A DNA stretch of 64,000 nucleotides from Dacryopinax spathularia. Taxonomy: Eukaryota; Basidiomycota; Dacrymycetes; Dacrymycetales; Dacrymycetaceae. Positions 24,301 to 34,775 of this stretch are shown here, one piece after another. The notes under the pieces were generated by a model. It saw only the letters and a list, made by a program, of their open reading frames with translations. It searched no databases and was not told where the DNA came from. Position numbers and translations under genes: made by a program. The stretch lies in the NCBI GenBank assembly GCA_037974965.1, contig JBBPFI010000012.1, positions 806,001 through 870,000 of the forward strand, given 5' to 3'. Position 1 is the stretch's first letter; each line of letters begins with the position of its first letter.

Positions 24301-24431
24301 CCAGGCGTCCCAGGTCCAGTGCCGAGCCCACTGGGTCGACGGGTCGTGCTAACCGCCAGTGGTCGCTTGCCTTGTGGCAGCCCTTGACCAGGAGCTGTGG
24401 CTCGTCTAACGGCAGGAGAAGGTGCCGCCAT
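21319..24431 (-). CDS. F-box/WD40-repeat protein (SCF substrate adaptor type)
   Basis: This is a multi-exon gene of Cdc4/MET30-like architecture, the adaptor that brings substrates to an SCF ubiquitin ligase. Exon 1 (24431-23332) encodes a proline/serine/glycine-rich disordered part and a coiled coil (about residues 250-305, [15 protein letters not shown] and [20 protein letters not shown]). Two introns then join [25 protein letters not shown] to the F-box [23 protein letters not shown] (near 23140). WD repeats follow: [29 protein letters not shown] near 22750 is clear and later repeats run to about 21600. The C-terminus ends [12 protein letters not shown] with TAG at 21319. Substrate unknown. 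Some 3' introns, near 21545-21600 and 22080-22280, are placed only roughly. Confidence 0.82.
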
Positions 24432-24830
24432 TTTTTCGAGGTCTTTTTTGGGGTATTGAGGGTGGTGGGGTATATGCGTCTAGAAGCCCTTGGGGCCCAG
24501 CTGGCTTAGCAGGCGTCGTCCTTCCTCGATGAAAGGTGGGTGTGGGTTATAGAGCAGGTTGCTGGTACGGTGATATGTTGAAGGTGCGGCCGATGTCTCG
24601 AGATGGATGTTGGATGTATGCGGTCTGTTCCTTTGTGAGACCGTGGCGTTGGGACCAATGTTGGAATGTTACGGATGCACGGGACACGCGTTCGACGCGT
24701 TGTGTCTTTCTGTCTCAGAGAGCGTCGCATCACTCAGGGGTCTCATGTAACGAATGAAACGCCCCGCTTTCAATCGGCAATATTACGTCTCTCCTCGGAT
24801 TAACTCTTTCTATGGTAGTACAGCAGTGCG
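24432..24830. other. Intergenic region
   Basis: The promoter side of the F-box/WD40 gene and the 3' end of the phosphoesterase gene. No gene seen. Confidence 0.5.
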
Positions 24831-27218
24831 CTAGTTCCACTTCTCCTTAGCATAGCGCTCAAAAACTCTGTCACTCGTGATCTCGCAATATCTCTCCAGC
24901 CCGGGCACGGTATAATTCTGACCCGGGAACAAGCGGTTCAGCGTGTCGACTATCGGCTGGGCGACGAAACTGGGGAAGATAACGTCGATCAGGTCTGTGT
25001 CTTCTATTCCAGGGGGAGGAGGGGAGGAGTGGTAGTCATCGGCGCGGTCGAGACCGCCGATCGAGAGGTGCGGGGTATCATCTGCTACACCGGCGCAAAG
25101 CTGCGAAAGCTTCAGCCCCTGTAGTAGAGGAAAGAGGTAGGAAGACGTACATCGTGCGTCACATAGCCTAGCGTCAACTCTTCTTTCGGTTTGGAGAATA
25201 CCGTCTGCGCCTCTTCTGTCAACAACACTTCCTGCCGCTGCTCAGGCTTGACAAGCGAAGGCATCGTTATGCGTCGTGCAGCCCTCAATTGGGCCTCCTC
25301 TTCACGCTTTCTGTTCGCCTCATCCACCACCCGTTTTCCCACCGCCCACGGTACCGTGACGAACAGGAACTCGTTCCGGAAGGGTATGACGGTATATTGG
25401 TCGTTCCTGGTGAAAGCACCTTCATAGATGTCATATCTTACACATGTTACGGTCAGTTACGGTCGCTAGGCGGTAGGATGACAGGAATGATTGGGATAAG
25501 GCACGAACCTCATACTTCCACGGTTGAAGATCACAATAAGCGGAACATCTACCCGCCCGGGAGCGTCCAGCCTCAGCACCGTAGGGAGGACATCGTATAA
25601 GAAGAGCGTCAAGACAGAATGGTTATCCGGATGGTCAACGCTGTATCCCTATCAACTAGAAGCACTGCAGGAGCGGAATGCTACTCACCGGTCCAGGTAC
25701 CAGTCCTGTGGCGCATACCCGAAGACTTCGTGTAAATTCCACTTGTCTGCCAAAGAAGCGATATCACGCGTGAGGTTCAATCCTTTGGGCGTGTCGAATG
25801 TATCATCGTCTGTGCCGGTATGATACTGGCCCTTTGTTAGCACGGTCATTGGAGCAAGAATGGAGACGTACTTGGTAAGTATTTCGGTTCGTATCCAGGT
25901 ATCGCCTGCTATAGCCTCCATCTTTCGTCAGGTTCGCGCCAAGCCATCCGACCGTCTCCATATACCGCCCTCCCTGGACCGCGATTGTATTCTATCCTTT
26001 CGTCACCATCCGCAGTTTATCGGATAGGTGGAGTACGCACCTCATCCATCACGGTGCAATTCCGTTTATGAGAGTGCCCTCCGAAAATGAAAATAGGCAC
26101 ATCCGGATGGATACTCCTTATTGCATAGTAGACGATTGGCCAGTCGTTAACATTGACATCTGGATCTTCTTCCGCATGCACGGGCATGTGCCCAGCGAGG
26201 AGGAACAGGTCGGGTGCATCAGCGATCGCTTCTTTGAACCAAGGTTCGGCAACGAGGTCGTCCACGCTCTCGACGAAAGTCCCGGGCGCGTTCCATGTGA
26301 AGTGGAAGAGGATACCGAAGGAGGTTACGTGCCGGCCTTGCGTAGTTTTGAATTTCTTGTAGCGCGAGCCCAATGGTTGGGTGAGCGTGATATTAGGGTG
26401 ATGAGGAGAAGGGAGGGTGAGATTAACGTTTGAGCTTAGGTAGCCGCCGTGCCAATGAGGAACGAAGTTGTTGTGGGTGTCGAGGGCGTTCGAATCTGGG
26501 ACAATGTGAAGACGGGCTGGGAGGAAACTACGACACTCATACATTTATACAGCTCGTGACTGTAAAACCAGGTCAACCCATGGACGACACATGTATTGAC
26601 GTGAACCCACTTGCCGACAGCGAGCACATCATAGGGCAATCGCGTGATGAACTTGTTCGACTGTAGCCTGGTCAGCGACCTGTTCATTTGGATGACCAAA
26701 ACGGTCAGACCTCATGCGCATTTGGCAAGCCCTCGGGCCCACCATCCGTCAAGCCAGTACCATCGTGCATATCGCCTACGCAGATATCAGATGCGACCGG
26801 GTCTCATAACGATCTGTTGCTCACCAGAGTCGATTAAGAGAAGATCGACACTCTTCTCGTCCGCAATCGTTTTCATATGTGTCACAAACGAGAGGAAGTC
26901 GCCGAAGTCTGCGCTATAGTTCGGCTCTGGTGGACGGGATTTGGTGTGTCCCATGAGCCATCCTGTGAGCAAACAAGAGGGATAGCCTTGAGCGAGTCTT
27001 TCGAAAAGGAATCGATAAAACTCACCATGCGTATCGGTCGTGTAGATGAAGTTGATATCCCCCCATTCCAACGGCGCAGCGGGCCATGCGGAGCTTTGCG
27101 TTGCACCCGGCTGTGAGGCGGAGGAGATTCGGAGGAGCAGCGATGTTGTTGCCAGGAGCAGAGTGCGCGACAGCATCCCGCGAGAGTATTTGAGTGATAA
27201 AAGCTTGGTGAGCGTCAA
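24831..27218 (-). CDS. Calcineurin-like metallophosphoesterase, secreted or vacuolar (yeast YHR202W type)
   Basis: This is a binuclear-metal phosphoesterase of the 5'-nucleotidase-like group. The start is at 27218, or at 27176, which gives a clean signal peptide ([20 protein letters not shown]). Metal-site motifs appear in order: DTHGE (D-x-H) near 27040, IDSGEQQ near 26835, GNHEL formed exactly by splicing out the intron near 26575-26625, [11 protein letters not shown] near 26180 and [14 protein letters not shown] near 26060. All ligand motifs are present, so the enzyme should be active. The C-terminal half (25900-24831) is a domain that ends [12 protein letters not shown] with TAG at 24831. 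The gene has about seven short introns. The yeast relative is vacuolar; location here is inferred from the signal peptide. Confidence 0.85.
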
Positions 27219-28157
27219 CCGAGCCCCTGATAGGAGACGGATCAGGAGAAGACAGGGGCGGATCGGCTGAATCAGGACGTTGAGTCTCAGTCTAGCCCGG
27301 CGATCATTTGCTGAAGCCAGACAGAGGTCCGATCAGAGACAGTGGGGCCTTGTCGATCAACTCTACAGTTCAAGATACTGTAGTACCTCGAACCAAGACA
27401 CTACGACCGGAGCTGTTGCCAGCCAGCAGCACAACGACAGAGCCAGGCGGGCCACCTCCGGAATGGTCGACCCCAAGACAAAGACCGCAGCCTGACTGCG
27501 TTAGGATCACCAATACCGTCGGAATGCCTGGAACGTGAACTCCGAGCGAGAATACCGGATTCGGAGCTGGCCGCAGACGGGCCCGAGTGAGACGCGTCAC
27601 CAAGGAGATTTACATTGCTTCCGGTCACGTGACAAATACTCCTCGTATTCCCACCAGTCCTCGACGAAGCGTTCGGAAGAAACGACATTTTGATTTTGAA
27701 TTGCGCATCCACTCCCTGTCCTGGGAGCATTACATGGAAGAAGATCGAACTATCAACGGCATTACAATCATGGTGAAAACAAAACAGTCAATTCAGGCAA
27801 AGATGAAGTGCGACCATCGCTTGGGCGAACCGAAGCGAGTGCCCGGTGAAAGACGGTAAACTTACACCTTCTGATTGCATTGACATCATTGACGCGATGG
27901 TAGTGGCTGTGGAGAAGCCATTCACCGAAGGTGGAAGCCATGATCCTTCTTTCGTTCGACCATTGACTTTCGGAAAAATGTATTTAGATCCGGACAATTT
28001 TGCCGTGGCTGATGAAGTCTGCTGTTCCATTCCGCCGCACTCCTCCCACACGGTCAACAATCGTTCACTCGGGTGTTGTATTGGCCTCTGCTTACTTGTG
28101 TGCCTCTGCTTACTTGTGTGTTATATCGGCACTACACTTCACATCAGCATTTGGACT
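27219..28157. other. Intergenic region with divergent promoters
   Basis: The stretch separates the phosphoesterase (minus) from the F-box-like gene (plus). It has open frames but none with domain content. The plus frame from 27846 is open into the F-box-like gene, but its first 104 codons include a duplicated hydrophobic cysteine run and do not resemble the family, so I regard it as leader. An 18-bp unit (GCCTCTGCTTACTTGTGT) is duplicated in tandem at 28084-28119. Confidence 0.45.
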
Positions 28158-29651
28158 ATGGGCGACATTCACCTCCGACAGGAACACAGTGCTAAACATC
28201 GAGCATTGCACATGCACGAACTCGTCGAGCTGATCGTGGACAAGCTAAACGGAAAGGCCCAAGACTTCGCACAACTGGCAACAACGACATGCACCTTCTT
28301 TGAGGTCTGCATCCCAAAGGTCTGGAAGGAGATACCGAACCTTAGTATCCTCTTGCGCCTCCTCCCAAAGTCGTTGCTTCCACCGGAGCTGCAGCAAACC
28401 TCGACTATGTCAACAAATCTAACGAGCGCTGGGGGTCCTACCGCTGTCGACATAGAACGCTGGAAGATTTATGCTCGGCACGTGAAGATGATCACCATCA
28501 ATACCTCTATCGACAAAGAGAGGATTGACTGTGCTTGTTACGGCAAGATTATTTGCGATAACTGCGACAGGATCGGCGATGTACATCAAGAGGCATTGTC
28601 AAGGCTGTTCCATGATATCGCCACCATCTATGGATACCCTCCTCTTCCAAATGTTCGACATATCTCGATGCAAGACTATGGGCCTTCGCGATTTGCTGTT
28701 TTGTGTGCGCTGAGGCCACCGAATCTCAAGTCACTAGAAATTTCGACCCATAAGGAGCGCTCAGCGGACAAGCAAGCTGCCCATTATTCTTCCTTACCCC
28801 AATTTCTGCCATTTATCCAGGTGTGGTTTCCCTCCTTGAGTAGCTTTCGATTTTTCGACGAGAATGCATCGACGGAGGTCTGTCAAGCACTGGAGAGGAT
28901 GATATGGCCTGAAGGATCATCGTCTTCGATCAAAGAGTTTGCTTTACATGGCTTGGCACGTGATCAAGGATTATTCCGAACGATAAGCTGGCTACCTGAC
29001 TTGGAGAAGTTTGAAGTTGATGAAGGCCTGTACGATACCAGCTTTTACACCGACGATGAAGTTGCAAAGCGCGCTACGATTGGCAACCATAACTTCCTCT
29101 ATTCGACAAATTTGCTTGGTTTCGGCACTTTTTCGAACTTGACGATGCTCTCCCTGTCATCTACCACAAGCTTCTGTTCGGCACTCCTGTGGACCATCGA
29201 AGGTCCAGTAGCTCAGCTCAGGCTTCATACCAAGCTACATACAGCTGAAGACTTGGAACCTTTGATCGACACGATTGTCCGCTGTTCGAAACGGCACAAC
29301 CATTGGAGCCTCAGAAGCCTGGACCTTCGACTAGGAGCTAATGAAGATGATGACGACTCTCTCAGTGATTTCCACTGGAGCGTGCTCTATGGCCTGAGCA
29401 ACTTATACCTTCACAGATTTCGGTTCTCTGCCGAAGGATGGCTGCCATCTTTCTCGCTCAGCGACAACAACGTTCTGACTCTTACTCGACGGTGGTTCAA
29501 ACTACAACACCTCGATATGCGAATTCACTATTTCAGCGGTGAAGACACAATCGAGACTACGGAGAGCATTTTCGACGACATACTGGTGCAATGTCCTTCA
29601 CTTGAACACATGCAGATCAGTAACGAGAGATACAATGAGCGGGTCTCATGA
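28158..29651 (+). CDS. F-box/LRR-like protein
   Basis: This is an intronless gene of about 497 residues. The start ATG 28158 (MGDIHLRQEHSAKHR) is chosen because an F-box-like helix set begins soon after: MHELVELIVDKLNGKAQDFA, then LATTTCTFFEVCIPKVWKEI. The rest is a degenerate leucine-rich repeat array, with motifs such as LKSLEIST, LPDLEKFEV, LTMLSLSS, LRSLDLRL and LQHLDMRI, ending QCPSLEHMQISNERYN. Such proteins form large lineage-specific families in basidiomycetes and may act as SCF adaptors. The two genes at 57.3 and 60.7 kb share the overall plan. Confidence 0.75.
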   Translation: MGDIHLRQEHSAKHRALHMHELVELIVDKLNGKAQDFAQLATTTCTFFEVCIPKVWKEIPNLSILLRLLPKSLLPPELQQTSTMSTNLTSAGGPTAVDIERWKIYARHVKMITINTSIDKERIDCACYGKIICDNCDRIGDVHQEALSRLFHDIATIYGYPPLPNVRHISMQDYGPSRFAVLCALRPPNLKSLEISTHKERSADKQAAHYSSLPQFLPFIQVWFPSLSSFRFFDENASTEVCQALERMIWPEGSSSSIKEFALHGLARDQGLFRTISWLPDLEKFEVDEGLYDTSFYTDDEVAKRATIGNHNFLYSTNLLGFGTFSNLTMLSLSSTTSFCSALLWTIEGPVAQLRLHTKLHTAEDLEPLIDTIVRCSKRHNHWSLRSLDLRLGANEDDDDSLSDFHWSVLYGLSNLYLHRFRFSAEGWLPSFSLSDNNVLTLTRRWFKLQHLDMRIHYFSGEDTIETTESIFDDILVQCPSLEHMQISNERYNERVS

Positions 29652-30364
29652 AGATTCCACTGGATCGTAGGATGGTGGGTCATTTCGCGAACCGTAGAAA
29701 GGTTTAATATGCTGACATGAAGCGCTTAGAGCCAGAGGCAATTTAATAGGTCTGATTTTAGCATGACGAGTTACGGTGAATGTACCCGTAGGAAGAATCG
29801 ATACTGAAGAATTGGCAAGAGTACAGCTCAAGCTGCAGTCGCATTCCATGATCTCTCCAAGGCCAGCGAGCTGCTCTCTGTGCTAGCTGTTTGGAGCATA
29901 AGAGCCAAGGCCCAAAGCAAAGTGAACAAGGCCTTTGCGAAGTTAGACGTGCCCAGATCCAGGCTACTCGATCGCTTTGATCTTAATCAATCAGATCCAC
30001 TGAACATTCGTGATTCCTACTGCTCGTCCTTCCAGGCTGTCGTCACATATTGAGCTCAGCTTACTGCACAGAATGACGCAAGTAATGTTCAGACAGATCG
30101 ATCGCCGGATGAGAAGAGTAGGCCACTCTGGGTGGTTGATGTTGGAGTTCCGGCAGGGTTTGCCAAGACATGGGTATGGACGGCGATGGATGAGCCGCTC
30201 TGCGGATAGGACACTCCCGCACCAACCTCTGCTAATCGTCCACTCACATCCTCCTGACAATAGTACTCGATCAACATGCTCATCTTGCCTCTCGCCACCT
30301 ATAAAAGCTCGCTCGAATCCATGGCTAATTTTCCGAGAAAAATATCTGACCCGTATAGGAAAAT
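29652..30364. other. Intergenic region
   Basis: About 710 bp between the F-box-like gene and the first short-chain dehydrogenase. No supported gene. The last 100 bp should be the dehydrogenase promoter. Confidence 0.5.
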
Positions 30365-31573
30365 ATGGGTCAGCTAACATTCCTCGATTTCCTCAAAGAT
30401 CAATACACACGTCTACCTGAAGTATCATCCTTTTCGTGGAACTTGAGCGGCAAAGTGATTATCATCACTGGTGCCAACACAGGACTGGGGTATGAAGCGG
30501 CCAAGCATCTCGCCCGCATGGGTCCGGCCAAGCTGTAAGTGCATATCTATCTCGCTCTAAGGCCTTAGTCCGCTTATCGAGCTCGTCCGCAGGATCCTCG
30601 CATGCCGAGACGAAGCAAAGGGCCATGCAGCCGCCACGACCATAGCCACCGAGACGGGCTGCACGACCGTCGAGTGCTGGAAGCTTGATCAGAGCAAATT
30701 CGACAGCGTGCGCGAGTTTGCTGAGCGGTTCGAGCGTGAGGGTGGGGGGAAGCTCGACATCCTCATTGAGAATGCGGGGGTCACGTTCAACGACTGGAGG
30801 GAGAGCGAGGGCTGGGAGATGACGTGCGTCTTTCTATTCATCTCTATCATATAGTCTGAGGCTGATAATGGGATGTAGAATCAAAGTGAATCATCTCGGT
30901 ACCGCCCACCTCGGCCTCCGGCTCCTCCCTTTCCTCCTCGCTGCACCTCATACACCCGGCAAGCCTGGCCCAAGGCTGGTGGTCGTCACGAGCGAGATGC
31001 ATTTCTGGACGAGTGATATCCCCGCGCTAGAGAGCGACAATATCCTGGGTACGCTGCAGGACAGAGCGCGGTTTGAGGCGAGCTCGAAAGTGCGAGGCAA
31101 CCGGTACGGCACGAGCAAGCGTGCGTCCTCCTTTTCTCTTTATGATTGGCTTATGAAGGAGTTGACGGATGATGATGACGACAGTATTCAACATCCTCTT
31201 CACCCGCTCGCTCGTCCGCCTCTTTCCCCCCTCCTCCACACCCTTAACGTTCAACACCGTCAACCCCGGTCTCTGCCACAGCTCCGTCATGCGTAACATC
31301 GAGACCCTCCCCCTCAAGATATTCAAAGCCCTTCTCGCCCGGTCGACAGAAGTAGGAAGCCGGACGCTCGTACATGCCGCCGTGGCGAATGAGCTGGAAG
31401 GGGTTAGTGGGGCGTACTTGAATGCTTGTAGGGTGGCGGAGGCGAGCGACTTGACGCTGGGGGAGAAGGGGGAGCGGCTGGAGAGGAAACTGTGGGACGA
31501 GACGGTTAATGTGCTCGTAAAGGCTGATCCGGGGTTGAGGGAGGTGTTGGAGAAGTGCGGGATACCTTGCTAG
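30365..31573 (+). CDS. Short-chain dehydrogenase/reductase, copy A
   Basis: This is a classical short-chain dehydrogenase, close to retinol-dehydrogenase/WW-domain-oxidoreductase-like fungal enzymes. Four exons, 30365-30534, 30593-30823, 30878-31120 and 31185-31573, join in frame. Motifs: VIIITGANTGLGYEAAKHLA (TGxxxGxG cofactor loop), ILACRDEAKG, ILIENAGVTF (NAG), VNHLGTAHLGLRLLP, VVVTSEMHFW (catalytic Ser) and NRYGTSK (catalytic Tyr and Lys), split just after the Lys by the third intron. The C-terminus contains NTVNPGLCHSS. All catalytic residues are present. The exact substrate cannot be told. It converges on a paralogue at 31728-33310. Confidence 0.88.
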
Positions 31574-31727
31574 AGGTGAGGTGGCGGTCGGCAATCAAGT
31601 GGGCCAAATCGCCGTCCACATTGCCAACTCCGTATAGTACATTCACACGGTTCAATACACCCCGCTCCTCCGTCCCATGCGCTCGCTCGTCCCGTCCCGT
31701 CCCCTGCTGCTGCCAAAGTGCAACACC

Positions 31728-33310
31728 CTAATAATCCAACCCCAAGGCCTCCAACCTCTCCCTCAACCCCGGATCAGCCCCAAACAGCACCTCCAGCGTC
31801 TCCTTCTACCCCCCACCGCCCACAATCGTCAGCACACCCCTCCACATCATACAGCCAAAAGAAAACAAAAACTCACCCAAACCTTCTCCCCCGCCCTCCC
31901 CCCCTCCTCACTCAGCACGAAATCCCCCTCCTCCCTAACCTCACAAGCACTCAAATAAACCCCACTAACGCCCTCCAGCTCCGGCGCTAAGGCAGCATGA
32001 ACCAAAGTGCGGCTGCCGACTTCTGTTGTGCGGGCGGCGAGGGATTTTAGGAGTGTTAGGGCGGGGGTGGACATGTGCCGAGTTAGGGAGGAGTGGCAGA
32101 ACCCGGGGTTTACTGTGTTTGCTGTTAGCGCTCCGGGGCTGGGAGGGGAGAGTTGGGTGAGCTGGGAGAGGCGCTGGGAGAGAGAGCGAGTGAAGAGGAT
32201 GTTGAGCACTGTTCACCGCACCGCGTTCGCGTATCAGCCTCTCGCCGCGCTGAGAGAAGGAGAGAAGAGGGAAGAGGGGCGTACTCTTAGTAGCCCCATA
32301 CCGCTTGCTTATCACCCTATCCGATTCCCCCTTAGCCAGCACACAAGAGTAGGGCAGAGACGGACGGGACTGACCCCCATTGTTGACAGCGCTCCTCATC
32401 ATTAAGCGTCTTCAGGACATGCTCACTCGTGAGGGCTTGATGGTCGTAGACCCAATAATGGATCTCGCTGCTGACCACCACGAGTCTTGGGCCCTGCGGC
32501 GAGTGGTTTGGCTTGCGTTGGTTGGGTGGAGGCTGAGATGGGCCGGAAGCCGCTGAGGAAGGTACGGAGGGTGCAGAGGCTGGAGGGTCGGAGGAAGCGG
32601 CCGGGGGAGCAGGGGGAGGGGAAGGGCAGGCGGCGAGCATGTAGGGCAGGAGGGAGAGTATGAGGTGGGCAGTGCCAATATGATTCACTTTAAGCCTGTC
32701 CTTCTTATTAGCCGACAATACAACGTCGAGCCAGGGCGGATAGGGGTGGAAGAGAGGGCGGAGAGCGTACATCGACTCCCATTTATTCTCTGTCGTTTGA
32801 TACGTCGGATACGACACGGCGGCATTGGCGATCTTCCCATACGCTTCATCAGCCTCTCCTCCATACCACACGCATTCGGTCCCCCGTACATACCAAAACA
32901 TGAAGTTTCCCGTCCGTCTCCCTCCCAAACCGGCCCGCGAAACGTCGCACACTCTCGAAGCTCGCCAGGTCCAGTTCCCAGCTCTCGACCGTCAGACAGC
33001 CCGTTGTATTCCTGACGTCTAGAGCGGCAGCTTGGCCTTTCAGAGGGTCGCGGCAGGCTAGGATCCTGCTTCTGATCAGTAGCCTCTTCTCTCGCGAGCT
33101 TGCAGGAAGCTAAGAGGATGGGGAGGGGACTGACAGTTTCTTGGGCCATAGCCGAGCAAGATGTCGGGCTGCTTCTAAGCCTAGGCCTGTGTTGGCGCCT
33201 GTTACTATAACTGTCTTTCCTGTCAACGCTTGAGGATCAGCGAAAGATGAGACTGAGGGGAGGGTGCGCCATTGTTCGGAGAGGTATTGCCAGGGGTAGA
33301 GAGGGGCCAT
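31728..33310 (-). CDS. Short-chain dehydrogenase/reductase, copy B
   Basis: This paralogue of copy A is on the opposite strand. From ATG 33310: MAPLYPWQYLSEQWRTLPSV, then VIVTGANTGLGLEAARHLA. Introns lead to ILACRDPLKGQAAA and IANAAVSYPTYQ. Here the usual NAG is NAA. KVNHIGTAHLILSLLPYML follows, then a proline/serine-rich insertion of about 40 residues that copy A lacks (near 32600-32510), and then VVVSSEIHYWVYD (Ser) and RYGATK (Tyr, Lys). The C-terminal block ANTVNPGFCHSS is kept, and a last intron joins GEKVW to KETLEVLFGADPGL, ending ALGLDY with TAG at 31728-31730. The insertion sits in a surface loop position. Probably active, but the NAG change and the insertion are unusual. Confidence 0.82.
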
Positions 33311-33857
33311 CGCAGTCCTGGTCTGAGGAAAGTTTGAGATGCTAGGGAATTGACATGGCTGATTCGAGGAGGTTATGTAGACAGCTTGGGAGGTGATGTT
33401 GGGCTACAGGAGGAATGATCCTCCTGTTCGAGTCGCCTGTTGCCAGCATCGCGCACTGTTGAGGAGGAGGTCCGCGGCATCTCCCGTACGGCGCGATACC
33501 AGCAGATGATGACAGCAGTTTACAGCGGCAGCCTTGGTCCCCAAATTAGGACAGAATCTTAGAGAGCAAGAAACGTTGCATTATTGTAGGACACATAAGA
33601 AAAGCAAGTCTTCATCGTCTAATGAACATCCTAGTCTTGAGTCCGAGATCGTGTTGATGAGGATGCGTTCCTGGACAACGAAGTTGGGAAGGTCTTTACT
33701 GGATGGACGTTTTGATGCCGCACTGCGACCTTCTAAATGGGGACAGCATCGCTTTACGTTGCCTTGATTACGTACACTAGGCGCTGGTAACATATGTCGC
33801 GTAGGGTACTCTCGGGCGCCAATGATAATATGATACACTTCGTCTCATAGCGTACGC
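33311..33857. other. Intergenic region holding the left boundary of the Helitron
   Basis: The stretch runs from the start of dehydrogenase B to the stop of the first element-borne gene. The left end of the Helitron should lie in here, but no TC terminus could be identified without a comparison to other copies. No gene is seen. Confidence 0.4.
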
Positions 33858-34519
33858 CTATGCCTGCGTTTGTCCGATCCCGACTAGTCCTCTCATCTGT
33901 TCTAGCAAGCGATCCTGCTCTTCTTTCTCGGATCTAATTTGCTGAATGGTACGCTCCTGCTTGTCTTTTTCGTCTTTGAGTTGCTTGATGAACTGCGCAT
34001 ATACCAGGTTCGTCGTGGTCAACTCGTGCACGCTTTTCTCGAGCTCGGCTATACGATCCTTCAACTGGGCGACTTCCTCTACTTTCGCAGCGTTATTCTT
34101 ACGCGGTTGTATCCCCTGGCGGGGAGGCTTACGACGGGGGTGCGTAGGCGGCAGAGTAAGAGGCTCGGCGGATGAGTCGTCACCGTTTGTGGACGGTGAA
34201 GCGTGTACAGTAGGGCTGGTTGTATGCGCGTCGTGCTCGGTAAGTCCTTCGTTTTTGGTAGTTTGTCCAGGCTGAGACGTTGACGTATACGCTGCGTCGG
34301 TTGTCGTCTCCTGCGTCACAGCATTGGCACCGCCGTCGTTGTATTTGCGGCGCTTAGGGGAACGACCTCCGTCATCTGAAGCTTGCCGTTTGTTGCGCAG
34401 TTCTTGCGATACGCGGAGGATCATACGCTGGAAGAATATTAGAAGGGCAATGTAATCTGCCGGTGCGTTTGTCTTACGGCCACGTATGCGTCTTCATCAA
34501 ATTCTGAGTCGTTGGGCAT
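33858..34519 (-). CDS. Coiled-coil nuclear-type protein at the left end of the Helitron
   Basis: Two exons (34519-34478 and 34427-33858) encode about 203 residues. Exon 1 gives MPNDSEFDEDAYVA and an intron GTAAGA...CCAG joins RMILRVSQELRNKRQASDD. A basic patch SPKRRKYND could be a nuclear localisation signal. A serine/threonine-rich middle follows, then a second basic patch (PRRKPPRQGIQPRKNN), then a long coiled coil from KVEEVAQLKDRIAELEKSV to about EEQDRLLEQM. It resembles a bZIP in layout, but the basic region lacks the N-x7-R spacing of that family, so DNA binding is not shown. It is transcribed away from the Rep/helicase gene, across a 256-bp shared promoter region. No known family. Confidence 0.7.
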
Positions 34520-34740
34520 AGCGTTTGTCTTAAAAAGCGGTGTGTGTAGAGGACGTGGTGGTATGAGGTTGGAAGGCAGTGACAGTTAAGTGTTGAATTG
34601 TGCGGCATTGTAAGACCGCGGGCTGATACAAGTCATCCACAATCGGAAGAGTCACCCACAGCGTCGCGCGTTGTACCAAGGCGCTGCTAGTCTACGAGAC
34701 CATGCTGTACACCTGTGCGGAAGTGTCTCACGCGCGCTGT

Positions 34741-34747
34741 TATATAA
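34741..34747 (+). promoter_or_regulatory. TATA box of the Rep/helicase gene
   Basis: The sequence TATATAA lies 29-35 bp before the ATG at 34776. Such a short spacing implies a very short 5' leader. It matches the spacing seen at three other genes of the element. Confidence 0.55.
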
Positions 34748-34775
34748 CATTGGCACTTCTGGCCGCTAGCGGACT

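Noticed and set aside
33858-34519. bZIP transcription factor
   Set aside because: The coiled coil is preceded by basic residues, but the N-x7-R spacing of the bZIP basic region is missing, so only a coiled-coil call is made.
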